Shown one piece after another: positions 33,856-42,442 of a stretch of 64,000 bases of DNA (the stretch's first letter is position 1; the number at the start of each line of letters is the position of its first letter). The stretch lies in NCBI RefSeq assembly GCF_000747525.1, contig NZ_CP009278.1:2170001-2234000 (forward strand), written 5' to 3'. The notes beneath the pieces were generated by a model, which saw only the letters and a list, made by a program, of their open reading frames with translations, ran no database searches and was not told the DNA's origin. The translations under genes were made by a program, and so were the position numbers. This stretch comes from Sphingobacterium sp. ML3W. GTDB lineage: Bacteria; Bacteroidota; Bacteroidia; Sphingobacteriales; Sphingobacteriaceae.

Positions 33856-34058
33856 TTGTTATGGTTCGCCCATCGTGTTACTTTGAATTGCTATCATTGA
33901 AAGTACTGACAGCTCTGAAAAACGAACATAGCATCGTTTCAAAGCCTTTATGTAGCAATAAAGATAGGATTCGAGATATTTTAATATCATCAAAATAATC
34001 TAGTACATTTATTGAAATATTTTAAAGTAAAAACTTGTGATATCCGTCTACTAAGTAT

Positions 34059-34640
34059 ATGAACGCTATTCATACTTTAAACATGTCTTATAAAGAATCA
34101 TCTTCTATATCCGAAGTTGTCAAAAACTACGGCACTCAATTGCTTCGTTTCATTAATGGAAAGGTGAAGAAAATAGAAGATGCTGAAGATATTCTACAAG
34201 AAGTTTGGTATCAGACTAGCCGACTTACTAATGTTGATCAGCTTGAGAACATAAGCGGATGGCTTTATGCAATTGCTAAAAATAAAATAACAGATCTTTA
34301 TCGAAAGAAAAAGACAGAGTCTCTCGAAGATCATAGTTATGAAGATGATGAAGGGCGATTGCAGATAAAAGAACTATTGCTCTCCGACGATACAAATGAT
34401 GCAGAATTGAAGATGTTTAAAGATGTTTTTTGGAATCATCTTATGAAAGCTTTAGATGAATTGCCCGAGAAACAAAAGAATACTTTTTTATGGCATGAGA
34501 TTGAGGAGATGACCTTACAAGAGATCGCTGATCAAGAAGGTGAAAGCATTAAAACCATCATTAGCCGTAAAGGTTACGCAGTCAAGCATCTTCGAAAAAG
34601 ACTTCGTGCGCTATACGATGAAATCGAATATAATAGATAA
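34059..34640 (+). CDS. ECF-type RNA polymerase sigma factor
   Basis: A 193-residue alternative sigma factor. Region 2 reads LLRFINGKVKKIEDAEDILQEVWYQ (about 29-53) and SGWLYAIAKNKITDLYRKKK (about 66-85); region 4 reads LPEKQKNTFLWHEIEEMTLQEIADQEGESIKTIISRKGYAVKHLRKRL (about 133-180 in two stretches). The start may instead be the ATG at 34083. A membrane protein gene begins 3 bases after the stop, which is the usual place of an anti-sigma or sensor partner. A small membrane protein and Hsp20 lie just downstream and may be targets of an envelope or heat stress response. Confidence 0.9.
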   Translation: MNAIHTLNMSYKESSSISEVVKNYGTQLLRFINGKVKKIEDAEDILQEVWYQTSRLTNVDQLENISGWLYAIAKNKITDLYRKKKTESLEDHSYEDDEGRLQIKELLLSDDTNDAELKMFKDVFWNHLMKALDELPEKQKNTFLWHEIEEMTLQEIADQEGESIKTIISRKGYAVKHLRKRLRALYDEIEYNR

Positions 34641-34643
34641 GAT

Positions 34644-35006
34644 ATGAACAATAGATTTAGTAGCAATAAAAAGGGTAAGTTTTTATTTATAATACCCTGC
34701 GTGATCATACTTGCCTTACTATTTGTATGGGGAGTGCAGTTATTATGGAATGTGCTCATTCCCGAAATATTTGGCATGAAGACCATCTCGTTTTGGGAGG
34801 CATTTGGAATCCTACTTTTATCTAAGATTCTTTTTGGAGGATTTAGATTTAAAGGTAGAGGGAATAGAATATGCAATAAACGTGACTTCAATTCACCATG
34901 TCGGCATATGACAGATGATGACCGATCCAAATTTAAAGAAGAATGGAAGCGTAGGTTCTCATCCGTATGTCAAGATCGTAAAAATGATGATGAAAATCAA
35001 ATTTAG
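34644..35006 (+). CDS. Small membrane protein paired with ECF sigma factor
   Basis: A 120-residue protein with one strong membrane segment (FLFIIPCVIILALLFVWGVQ, about 13-33) and a second hydrophobic stretch (FWEAFGILLLSKILFGGF, about 50-67), then a basic, charged cytoplasmic tail with Cys at the C-terminal third. The core LLWNVLIP...ISFWEAFGILLLSKILFGGFR recurs in sigma-linked membrane proteins across Bacteroidota and Proteobacteria. Gap to the sigma gene is 3 bases, so they are co-translated; an anti-sigma role is plausible but there is no recognisable zinc anti-sigma motif. Confidence 0.65.
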   Translation: MNNRFSSNKKGKFLFIIPCVIILALLFVWGVQLLWNVLIPEIFGMKTISFWEAFGILLLSKILFGGFRFKGRGNRICNKRDFNSPCRHMTDDDRSKFKEEWKRRFSSVCQDRKNDDENQI

Positions 35007-35022
35007 TATTGCCTAGAAACCG

Positions 35023-35060
35023 AAAAAAGGGCAGAGAATTTTATTTCTCTGCCCTTTTTT
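35023..35060 (+). terminator. Terminator of the sigma factor operon
   Basis: Perfect 16-base stem (35023-35038 with 35045-35060), core AGGGCAGAGAA/TTCTCTGCCCT, six-base loop, T-tract within the right arm. Confidence 0.9.
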
Positions 35061-35198
35061 ATGTCTTAAAATACTGTTTATTCAATGATTATCCTTGATA
35101 ATTGATTTTTATGCTCAAAAAAGTATCGTTCGTTTAAAGTATTATTATTGTTCATGCGTCTTCTATTTAAAGGCCTTTGAAATAATTATTAACAAGAC

Positions 35199-35486
35199 AT
35201 GAAAAATAAAATGAGATTTATCATACCAAAACTTATAGGCGCTACCCTCATTGTTGGATTGCTGACCTTTGTCCTTGGACTTCTATTTAAATTATTAATA
35301 ATGTGTACTTTTTTAGGCACAGCAATAATGCTTATAGCAGCTAAATTGCGAAATAGAAAATCCCGGAAAGTATTACACGGCCACAGAAGTGCCATTTCAC
35401 CAGATCCGCAAACAGAATCTTATACAGCGGTTCGTCCGCAATCTGTTGACGTTCAATCTAACTTTGCGATTATTCCCATTCATTAA
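35199..35486 (+). CDS. Small membrane protein upstream of hsp20
   Basis: A 95-residue protein with two closely spaced hydrophobic helices (LIGATLIVGLLTFVLGLLFK and LLIMCTFLGTAIMLIAAKL) and a basic, then polar C-terminal tail. No family is recognised. It is encoded 16 bases before hsp20 on the same strand and after the terminator of the sigma factor operon, so it probably shares a transcript with hsp20 and perhaps answers to that sigma factor. Confidence 0.6.
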   Translation: MKNKMRFIIPKLIGATLIVGLLTFVLGLLFKLLIMCTFLGTAIMLIAAKLRNRKSRKVLHGHRSAISPDPQTESYTAVRPQSVDVQSNFAIIPIH

Positions 35487-35502
35487 TATTAATAAAAAGA
35501 CA

Positions 35503-35937
35503 ATGTTTAATAACAATAACAACACGACTGACTGTTTTGAAAGATACGGAAATTTGAAAAATCTATTCGAAAAACAATTTGGGAAATTAAGAAAGGAGGA
35601 ATCGATAAATAGTCGACCACCTGTAAATATTGAGGAGAATGCGGAATTTTTCACTTTACAGTTATACGCTTCAGGTCTAAAAAAAGAACTGTTTAAAATT
35701 GAGTTAAAAGATAAGATCCTGACCATTTCTTATCAAATTGAAGACCAAGAGTATGAATCCGAGGGGCAGTACATGTATCGCGAATTCGTGCCGCAATCAT
35801 TCCAAAGATCATTCCAATTGAACGAACAGGTATCTACAAGAAATTTAACGGCGAGCTACGAAGACGGAGTCTTGACAGTTATTTTACCAAAAGACGTATC
35901 GTCTTTTAAACCAGCTCAAGATATCAAGGTTGGCTAA
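35503..35937 (+). CDS. Hsp20/alpha-crystallin small heat shock protein
   Basis: A 144-residue small heat shock protein. The alpha-crystallin domain covers about 40-143: PPVNIEENAEFFTLQLYASGL, FKIELKDKILTISYQ and the closing A-S-Y-E-D-G-V-L-T-V-I-L-P-K, the conserved A-x-x-x-(D/N)-G-V-L signature. The usual C-terminal I-x-I is present in weak form (QDIKVG). The start at 35503 (MFNNNNN) is chosen; a longer frame from 35389 overlaps the preceding gene and adds no homology. It holds unfolding proteins without ATP. It shares spacing and strand with the small membrane protein gene upstream. Confidence 0.9.
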   Translation: MFNNNNNTTDCFERYGNLKNLFEKQFGKLRKEESINSRPPVNIEENAEFFTLQLYASGLKKELFKIELKDKILTISYQIEDQEYESEGQYMYREFVPQSFQRSFQLNEQVSTRNLTASYEDGVLTVILPKDVSSFKPAQDIKVG

Positions 35938-35949
35938 TAATCGATAGGA

Positions 35950-35983
35950 TAATAAAGCCATTCTATTAAGGATGGCTTTATTA
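35950..35983 (+). terminator. Terminator of hsp20
   Basis: Stem TAATAAAGCCAT (35950-35961) and ATGGCTTTATTA (35972-35983) with a ten-base loop; the T-rich part is in the right arm. Confidence 0.75.
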
Positions 35984-36336
35984 TTAACAGTATTTGACAT
36001 TTGTATTTTTGTTACATTCTTTATTAACATAGTTTTGTAATAAGCATTAGACAATACATGTATGTACAATCTATTTTTAATTCTTGCATATGTAGATACA
36101 AAGTTTTATTATTGTATCGTAAACCGAGTAAATTATTCTTTCTAATCGTGTGCAAGTACTTCTTATGTCTATATCATTCATTGAAATACACGAACAAATT
36201 TTATATTCTGTAGCATAAGCTATGCCTGTAACATCAGTAAAGATTCGGTATTTTTCACGCTAAGAGCCTATGAGTGATCCATTTTTTAAAGAAAGTTGGA
36301 CAGGCTCTGAATAAATGACCAATAAAGACAGTGATT
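35984..36336. other. Intergenic region before GH92 gene, with candidate promoter
   Basis: The best promoter match is -33 TTTG (36008-36011), 18-base spacer, -7 TAGTTTTG (36030-36037), pointing right. If it drives the GH92 gene the leader is about 290 bases. AGAGCCT (36264-36270) and AGGCTCT (36302-36308) form an inverted repeat close to the gene start and may be an operator or leader hairpin. No coding sequence is seen. Confidence 0.4.
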
Positions 36337-39300
36337 ATGAATAGGCACAGTAGATTTTTATTAACAACGGGAATACTTTTTCTTGTTTTTGGGCAATCAG
36401 CCTTAGCACAGCAAAGTGTGATTTGGCAATTGGGTACTGCCGACTCTTCTAGTGCGGAGTTTGCACTATCGCCAGGAGATTATAAAAATTTTCTAGCCCA
36501 TGATATGGGATATGAGGATAAACAAGTCATCATTGGTCAAAGTCAGTTGCGTAAAGATGTACCCTATGTACTTCCGGGTCCTGCAAATGAGTGGGGAGGT
36601 ACAGGGCCTACCTCGGGGCTACGGACTCATTTTCTCAATTTTTACTATGTTTTAGATCAAGTAAATGCCACTGATTCTTATAATTTCGAAGTCGATTTGG
36701 TTAATTCTGACCCTAAGAATCATCCTACCTTGCAAGTATCGATCAATGGCAAAAACTATAATTATGCGATCGAAAATGGTGCAGGCACAGGCCAACCAGG
36801 TGTTGGGGCTCTGGGTAAAAAGAAGCTTATTGTGAAGCCTGACCCATCCTTACTTCGTTCAGGATACAACCATATCACATTAACAGTTCTGAAAGGTGGC
36901 TGGGTAGAATTTGATTCTTTTCAGCTATTGGGACCTGAAAAAACAAAACTTATCACAGATTATAATACGTTGGTGAAACAGATTAAGGTCGCCGATTTTG
37001 AATCTAATAGTGCTTCAGGGCGGGTACAAAATCTTTTAGTTGAGGTGCTACGTCTCAAAGATGACCAAAACATCAAAGTTTTGGTAGATGGGAAACCTAT
37101 TTACCAAGGAAATTTAAACAAAGGCTTATCGCTCTTGGAATTGCCTCTTGCAGCTGTAAAGGAACGTAAGAAGAGTATATGTGAAATCTACATCAATGAT
37201 AAGCTATCGGCTCGTCAGCAATTCATAAGAGCAGCTAAGCGACTTGGCGGAGCATCCGACTATGTTAATACCATGATGGGTACAGCCCACTCCCGATGGA
37301 TGATTGCTCCAGGACCGTGGATGCCTTTTAGCATGGTAAAGCTAAGTCCTGACAACCAGAATGTCGGTTGGCAAGCGGGTTATGAACCTTCGATGGAATC
37401 GATAGGTGCTTTTAGTCATATTCATGAATGGACTATGGCAGGATTGGGTACTTTCCCTACTTCGGGTAGACTAAAAACGAAGGTTGGAGACCAGTATGAT
37501 CCCGATTCGGGTTATCGCTCACGCATTGATAAAATGACGGAACATGCTCCTTTGGGTTCTTATCACGTGAAGTTGACCGATCATGATATCGATGTCGACC
37601 TGACACAAACTACGCGTGCCAGCTTTCAGCGTTACACGTTTAATAAATCGGATACTGGACGTGTGATGATCGATTTGAAAGTTAATGGTGAGTATCCTTA
37701 CCAGATTGTAGACTATAAGTTGAAAAAAGTATCTGATACCAAGATCATCGGATATAGCAGTCAGCTTTCTGAAAACGTCTGGTCTACCGATGCTAAGCAG
37801 GATTATATCGTCCATTTTGCAATTGAATTTGATCGTCCAATTATCAACTTCGGGACATGGGAAGGCGATAGTATCAGCTATATACATGATGGTGAAGGTA
37901 CAAACGTTACTGATGCAGGTATGTTTGTGGAGTTCGATGTACGCAAACAGAAAACGGTACAATTACGTACGGGTGTTTCTTATGTCAGCATCGAAAATGC
38001 TGAGGGAAATCTTCGAGAGGAAATCAGTCAACCATTTAAGTGGTCTTTCGATCAGATTGTTGCTCATCAGCACGCTGTATGGAATGAATTGCTTGGTAGA
38101 TTGGAGATTACTTCTGATGACTATCTTGAGAAGGAAAAATTCTATACAAATATGTACCGGGCATTAGCCAGTAGAAATACCTTTAGCGATAGCAACGGTC
38201 AATGGCGAGATTCGCGCGAAGTTGTCCGTGTTTTAGGTGATAAGAACGATCTAGCGCTTGGCTGTGATGCCTTCTGGAATACTTTTTGGAATTTGAACCA
38301 ATTTTGGAATCTCGTGACTCCAGAGTGGTCGAGTAAATGGGTCAAATCACAATTGGCCATGTACGACGCCGACGGATGGTTAGCTAAAGGACCGGCAGGG
38401 ATGGAGTATATCCCCGTTATGGTTGCAGAACACGAAATCCCACTGATAGTCGGAGCATATCAAATGGGGATTCGCGATTATGATGTTCAAAAGGCATTTG
38501 CAGCAGTAAAAAAGATGCAGATGACCAGTCCATTGAAATTTGAGGGTGGTTTCGCTGGAAACCGAGATTTAGATGTCTACCTCAAGTATAAGTATGTTCC
38601 ATCAGATTTGGGACGATTTTCTAATAGTCTGGAATATAGTTACGATGATTGGACGGTTGGTCAATTTGCTAAGTCGTTAAATAAAACCGCTGATTATGAA
38701 TATTTCAATGATCGTGGTACATGGTGGAAAAATGCAATAGATACCTCGACGGGTTATGCACGGATGAAGGATTCAAAAGGAGCATGGTTAAAAGATTTTG
38801 ATCCATTTAAATCAGGTGCAAATCATCATTATGTAGAAGGAAATGCTTGGCAGTTGACTTTCTTTGTGCCACAAGATCTACCTGGACTTTCAAAGTGGAT
38901 AGGCGAAGATGTTTTATTGAAGCGATTAGAATGGGGATTTGGGGAAAGCGAAAAATGGCGTTATAATGGACCAAATGACCAATATTGGGATTACCCAGTC
39001 GTACAAGGTAACCAGCAATCGATGCATTTTGCCTATATCTTCAATTATATGAACAAACCTTGGTTGACTCAAAAATATAGCCGTTCCATCGCCGAACGTT
39101 ATTATGGACAGGGAATTTCCAATGCTTATCTGGGAGATGAGGATCAGGGACAGATGAGCGCATGGTATATTATGACCGCAATCGGTTTGTTCCAGATGGA
39201 TGGCGGTACCCGAAGTAATCCGGTATATGAAATTGGGAGCCCGATGTTTAAAGAAATAACGATCAAACTGGATAATAGGTATGGTAGAGGCAAGCAATTC

Positions 39301-39456
39301 GTGATAAAGGCTCATAATAACAGTAAACAGAATATGTACGTGCAAGCAGCTACTCTAAATGGAAAGAGACTCGATACGTTTTATTTTGATGCTTCCGAAC
39401 TATTAAAAGGAGGGGAGCTTGTACTTGAAATGGGGCCAGAACCAAATAAACAATAG
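36337..39456 (+). CDS. GH92 alpha-mannosidase with N-terminal PL4-like module
   Basis: A 1039-residue secreted enzyme (signal MNRHSRFLLTTGILFLVFGQ, then SALAQQ). Residues about 28-205 (VIWQLGTADSSSAEFALSP ... GWVEFDSFQLLGPE) look like the C-terminal carbohydrate-binding domain of rhamnogalacturonate lyases (PL4), unusual at the front of a GH92. The GH92 part, from about 310, has DYVNTMMGTAHSRWMIAPGP, GFSH-like GAFSHIHEWTMAGLGTFPTSG and GDEDQGQMSAWYIMTAIGLF. GH92 enzymes are Ca2+-dependent exo-alpha-mannosidases that trim N-glycans or mannan. The ATG at 36337 is preferred to a GTG two codons earlier. No SusC/SusD genes are adjacent. Confidence 0.85.
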   Translation: MNRHSRFLLTTGILFLVFGQSALAQQSVIWQLGTADSSSAEFALSPGDYKNFLAHDMGYEDKQVIIGQSQLRKDVPYVLPGPANEWGGTGPTSGLRTHFLNFYYVLDQVNATDSYNFEVDLVNSDPKNHPTLQVSINGKNYNYAIENGAGTGQPGVGALGKKKLIVKPDPSLLRSGYNHITLTVLKGGWVEFDSFQLLGPEKTKLITDYNTLVKQIKVADFESNSASGRVQNLLVEVLRLKDDQNIKVLVDGKPIYQGNLNKGLSLLELPLAAVKERKKSICEIYINDKLSARQQFIRAAKRLGGASDYVNTMMGTAHSRWMIAPGPWMPFSMVKLSPDNQNVGWQAGYEPSMESIGAFSHIHEWTMAGLGTFPTSGRLKTKVGDQYDPDSGYRSRIDKMTEHAPLGSYHVKLTDHDIDVDLTQTTRASFQRYTFNKSDTGRVMIDLKVNGEYPYQIVDYKLKKVSDTKIIGYSSQLSENVWSTDAKQDYIVHFAIEFDRPIINFGTWEGDSISYIHDGEGTNVTDAGMFVEFDVRKQKTVQLRTGVSYVSIENAEGNLREEISQPFKWSFDQIVAHQHAVWNELLGRLEITSDDYLEKEKFYTNMYRALASRNTFSDSNGQWRDSREVVRVLGDKNDLALGCDAFWNTFWNLNQFWNLVTPEWSSKWVKSQLAMYDADGWLAKGPAGMEYIPVMVAEHEIPLIVGAYQMGIRDYDVQKAFAAVKKMQMTSPLKFEGGFAGNRDLDVYLKYKYVPSDLGRFSNSLEYSYDDWTVGQFAKSLNKTADYEYFNDRGTWWKNAIDTSTGYARMKDSKGAWLKDFDPFKSGANHHYVEGNAWQLTFFVPQDLPGLSKWIGEDVLLKRLEWGFGESEKWRYNGPNDQYWDYPVVQGNQQSMHFAYIFNYMNKPWLTQKYSRSIAERYYGQGISNAYLGDEDQGQMSAWYIMTAIGLFQMDGGTRSNPVYEIGSPMFKEITIKLDNRYGRGKQFVIKAHNNSKQNMYVQAATLNGKRLDTFYFDASELLKGGELVLEMGPEPNKQ

Positions 39457-39474
39457 GGACTCATGAAGCGCTAA

Positions 39475-39591
39475 TATATAGATCCTGCTACTTTTATTGC
39501 AGGTAAGTCTAAGGCGGAAATTCGTAAAGGTTGGAAACAGGGTCTTCAAATCAATAAAGTGATGCGGAAAAAACACCTAATTTATCAATAA
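39475..39591 (+). pseudogene. 3' remnant of a NamZ-like (DUF1343) gene
   Basis: After an in-frame stop at 39472-39474, 38 codons read DPATFIAGKSKAEIRKGWKQ then GLQINKVMRKKHLIYQ and stop at 39589-39591. This is the C-terminal motif of DUF1343/NamZ exo-beta-N-acetylmuramidases (I-R-x-x-W-x-x-G-L...M-R-K-K-Y-L-x-Y). The rest of the roughly 400-residue protein is gone. The remnant indicates that a peptidoglycan-recycling gene once followed here and was deleted when the GH92 gene or the arsenic region arrived. Confidence 0.65.
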
Positions 39592-39633
39592 TAGTTTTCT
39601 AATCCTGAGACTATTTCTTAACTTAAATAGCGG

Positions 39634-39675
39634 TTTTATCTCTTTACCTAGGCATGTATAGGTAAAGAGATAAAA
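39634..39675. repeat. Perfect 17-base inverted repeat
   Basis: TTTTATCTCTTTACCTA (39634-39650) and its exact complement (39659-39675) around an eight-base loop. It lies between convergent genes, but the T-run is on the 5' side on either strand, so it is not a normal intrinsic terminator. It may still block transcription or be a mobile-element relic. Confidence 0.6.
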
Positions 39676-39702
39676 AATCAATGCCTATTCAAATATCTGT
39701 TT

Positions 39703-40734
39703 CTAGCTGTAATATTTCTTTTTAAGCCAAAGACTAGTCCTCACTAGGAGAATTAATACCGGTACTTCAATCAATGGACCTATAACACCCACAAATGCCT
39801 GAGGCGAGTGTATCCCAAACACCGCTATAGCCACTGCAATAGCTAGCTCGAAATTATTTCCAGTAGCTGTAAAGGATATAGCCGCATTCTTATCATAGTC
39901 CACCTGCATAGATTTATTCATGAAAAAGCTAATAAAGAACATCAGTACAAAATAAATTACCAATGGTACTGCCACTTTAACAACCTGCATGGGCAATTGA
40001 ACTATTTGTTCACCTTTGAGGCTAAACATGAGGACAATCGTAAATAATAAAGCATATAGAGTGAATGGGGATATGAAAGGTATAAACTTACGATTGTACC
40101 AATTTTCACCTTTTACTTTAGCGAGGTATCTATGGCTTAAAAACCCAGCTAAAAAAGGGATTCCCAAATAGATGAATACGCTTTTTATGACTTCGCTCAT
40201 TTCAATTGAAACCGTATATGCTGCAAATCCAAAATATGACGGTAAAACATTGATGAACAACCATACGAATAAACTGTAAAAGAATACTTGAAAAATACTA
40301 TTTAAAGCAATCAGAAGTGCTGCGTATTCTCTATTCCCTTTTGCAAGGTCATTCCATACGATTACCATGGCAATACATCTCGCGAGACCAATAAGAATCA
40401 ATCCCACCATATAATCAGGTTCATTTCTTAAAAAGAGAATTGCTAGAATAAACATCAAGATAGGTCCAACAAACCAATTCAAGACAAGTGATAAACTAAG
40501 TACCTTTTTATCTTTGAAGGCCAAAGGCAGTAAATTATAGTTTACTTTTGCCAGTGGGGGATACATCATGACTATTAATCCGAAAGCTAATGGAATATTT
40601 GTCGTCCCAATTGACATGCTATCCATTACATTGGAAATACCTGGGAATAAATTTCCAATAAGTATCCCCATTCCCATGGCAAGGAAAATCCAGAGGGTTA
40701 GATACCGATCTAGAAACTTCATTTTGACTTGCAT
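39703..40734 (-). CDS. acr3: Arsenite efflux transporter Acr3
   Basis: A 343-residue inner membrane protein with about ten hydrophobic segments. It matches the ACR3 family of arsenite/H+ antiporters: [21 protein letters not shown] at the start, [15 protein letters not shown], and [13 protein letters not shown] containing the essential Cys120. ACR3 exports As(III), the product of arsenate reduction. Last gene of the operon arsR-DUF6428-arsC-acr3, 6 bases after the reductase gene. The start could also be the ATG four codons in (MKFLDRYL). Confidence 0.95.
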   Translation of the reverse strand: MQVKMKFLDRYLTLWIFLAMGMGILIGNLFPGISNVMDSMSIGTTNIPLAFGLIVMMYPPLAKVNYNLLPLAFKDKKVLSLSLVLNWFVGPILMFILAILFLRNEPDYMVGLILIGLARCIAMVIVWNDLAKGNREYAALLIALNSIFQVFFYSLFVWLFINVLPSYFGFAAYTVSIEMSEVIKSVFIYLGIPFLAGFLSHRYLAKVKGENWYNRKFIPFISPFTLYALLFTIVLMFSLKGEQIVQLPMQVVKVAVPLVIYFVLMFFISFFMNKSMQVDYDKNAAISFTATGNNFELAIAVAIAVFGIHSPQAFVGVIGPLIEVPVLILLVRTSLWLKKKYYS

Positions 40735-40740
40735 AATGTA

Positions 40741-41349
40741 TTAATTGATATTTGAAAAGATGTAAAACATTTCGGATGCAATCTCTAAACTTCGGTTCTT
40801 ATATACTTGATCCTGTTGTTCAGTATTGTCTGAAATTTTAGGGTCTTCATAAGTAATGGGTATGCGTTTTTCGGCACCGGCAATAAAAGGGCAACCAGCG
40901 TCAGCCTGTGAACAGGTCATAATAGCTACAAACATGGATTGCGGATTGAAAGGGGCATCGTATTTTTTTGAAAACCCTATTATCGGTAATGCATTTTTAT
41001 CATATTTTAGCGCATAGATTGGATTCGAAGTATTGGAAATAATATTGACATCGAGTCCTGCATGTTCAAATGTTTCTGCAATTTTAGAAAACATCGCTGT
41101 TGCTTCTGTACCACCTGAATAACAATTTACCTTTGCTATCGCATAATATGAAGCGGCTATTTGTGCCCATACTTGAGACAGGTGACTTCTTCGTGAATTA
41201 TGGGTGCAAATAAAATTGATGTTGATATCTGAGCCAGATGAAACTTTATTTTGGATATAGTCAATCAAAGGCTGTAAAACAGATTTGCGCCCTTGATTGA
41301 TTTTTAACTTTAGAATGCTCGAAATGGTATTGTTTAATTTAGCGTTCAT
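40741..41349 (-). CDS. arsC: Arsenate reductase-like LMW phosphatase
   Basis: A 202-residue cytosolic protein of the low-molecular-weight phosphatase/ArsC fold. The P-loop C-x5-R is present as Cys48-T-H-N-S-R-R54 in NFICTHNSRRSHLSQVW, and further cysteines occur in VNCYSGGTE and MTCSQADAGCPF. It reduces As(V) to As(III) in thioredoxin-coupled enzymes; this branch, longer than B. subtilis ArsC, is common in Bacteroidota ars operons. The start at 41349 (MNAKLNN) is chosen; upstream extension would enter the preceding gene. A partial copy of its middle part is found at 45051-45133. Confidence 0.85.
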   Translation of the reverse strand: MNAKLNNTISSILKLKINQGRKSVLQPLIDYIQNKVSSGSDININFICTHNSRRSHLSQVWAQIAASYYAIAKVNCYSGGTEATAMFSKIAETFEHAGLDVNIISNTSNPIYALKYDKNALPIIGFSKKYDAPFNPQSMFVAIMTCSQADAGCPFIAGAEKRIPITYEDPKISDNTEQQDQVYKNRSLEIASEMFYIFSNIN

Positions 41350-41362
41350 AATGGTGTTATGA

Positions 41363-41818
41363 TTAACAACAGCCTGAACCTGGTGTACAGCTATTCGTAC
41401 TAGAAGCAACAACTGTCAATGGGGTGGGAATACCACAAGCATCCTGAGCTAAACATGCAGTTGTCTTGTTTGTTAATACGAAATTCTTTCCATTGAAATC
41501 TAACCCATATTTCCCAATCGTTCCACTTTGATACTCTACTTCAATCTCATGATCCCCGATGTTTAATTTCTGTTCAGATAGTTCGATGATATGCAATAGC
41601 TTTCCAGGTTTCAATCTGTGCTCGTAATCATCGGCATTCCATAGTTGGAAATTTACAGTGTTTTCTGTACGGGTTACACCGCCACAGTCAATAAATGTTT
41701 TAATGACCTGACCAACTTCCGTAACATGGAAATGTTCTGGAACGAATGTACCATCTTCTAATTGGAATTCAACATTTTCTAATGTTGGAAGGATTTGCTT
41801 AATTTCTGATAATTTCAT
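41363..41818 (-). CDS. DUF6428 family protein of the ars operon
   Basis: A 151-residue soluble protein matching the DUF6428 family, regularly found in arsenic operons of Bacteroidota. Features: MKLSEIKQILPTLENVEFQL, VPEHFHVTEVGQVIKTFIDCGG with two His, and NFQLWNADDYEHRLKPGKLL. The C-terminal 33 residues contain five Cys, ending in SCTPGSGCC, which suggests capture or transfer of As(III) thiolates, an inference. It is encoded between arsR and arsC, 13 bases before arsC, with an operator-like palindrome (41834-41857) in front of it. Confidence 0.8.
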   Translation of the reverse strand: MKLSEIKQILPTLENVEFQLEDGTFVPEHFHVTEVGQVIKTFIDCGGVTRTENTVNFQLWNADDYEHRLKPGKLLHIIELSEQKLNIGDHEIEVEYQSGTIGKYGLDFNGKNFVLTNKTTACLAQDACGIPTPLTVVASSTNSCTPGSGCC

Positions 41819-41833
41819 TGTAATACTATATTA

Positions 41834-41857
41834 ATACATCGTTATATTACGATGTAT
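41834..41857. promoter_or_regulatory. ArsR operator-like palindrome, site 1
   Basis: ATACATCG, eight-base AT-rich centre, CGATGTAT: a near-perfect 24-base palindrome between arsR and the DUF6428 gene. It matches the site before arsR (42211-42234) over most of its length. It allows separate ArsR control of the downstream genes. Confidence 0.7.
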
Positions 41858-41871
41858 GTAGGTAAAAAATT

Positions 41872-42198
41872 TTAACAACATTTTTGATCGTTCACAGACA
41901 AGATGATGTCTCCAAAATAGGACTTCATGAATCTGAATGTGTTTTCGTCTATACAGTAGCATATTGACGAACCTTCAATACTCCCTTTTATAAGACCAGC
42001 ATTTTTTAACTCTTTCAAATGTTGTGAAATCGTAGACTGTGCAAGAGGTAATTCTTCTACAATATCACTGCAAATACAGGTATTGACTTTTAAAAGATAT
42101 TCTATTATTGCAATACGAGCAGGATGTCCAAGTGCCTTTGTGATTTTGGATATGAGCATTTGTTGATCAGTAAAGTAATCTGTTTTTGTAATTCCCAT
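41872..42198 (-). CDS. arsR: ArsR family metalloregulator
   Basis: A 108-residue winged helix-turn-helix repressor: ITKALGHPARIAIIEYLLK, then QSTISQHLKELKNAGLIKG as recognition helices. Cys41 and Cys43 (NTCICSDIV) near the start of the DNA-binding helix are the As(III)/Sb(III) ligands of the ArsR type, and a terminal Cys-Cys (107-108) may add ligands. The frame is open to 42216, but that start would put the codon inside the operator at 42211-42234, so the ATG at 42198 is preferred. It represses its own operon until arsenite binds. Confidence 0.92.
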   Translation of the reverse strand: MGITKTDYFTDQQMLISKITKALGHPARIAIIEYLLKVNTCICSDIVEELPLAQSTISQHLKELKNAGLIKGSIEGSSICYCIDENTFRFMKSYFGDIILSVNDQKCC

Positions 42199-42210
42199 AA
42201 TAGAATATTG

Positions 42211-42234
42211 ATACATCGCAATATTACGATTATA
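42211..42234. promoter_or_regulatory. ArsR operator-like palindrome, site 2
   Basis: ATACATCGCAATATTACGAT then TATA: 19 of the first 20 or so positions align with site 1 at 41834, and the site lies 12 bases before the arsR start. Shared sites before arsR and before DUF6428 mark this as the autoregulatory ArsR site. Confidence 0.75.
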
Positions 42235-42442
42235 GCATTAATAAATAATAATTTATTTAAAAAAAAGATTTAGAAATGACAAAATCGATGTGCTATGTTT
42301 TGTATTTCGATCCCTAAATGGAAATATTTTCATCGATGATTATAAACCTAATTTATTAAGCGAATTCTCAAACTTTTGTATTTGCAAGATTGTTTAAGAG
42401 ATAAAATACCCCATTGAAAAACCGTATAAAGAATTCAATACC

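Noticed and set aside
37519..37962. Minus-strand frame of 147 codons inside the GH92 gene
   Set aside because: It is antisense to a well-supported GH92 coding region and has no independent start region.
39634..39675. Inverted repeat as an intrinsic terminator
   Set aside because: The T-run precedes the stem on either strand instead of following it, so it was listed as a repeat only.
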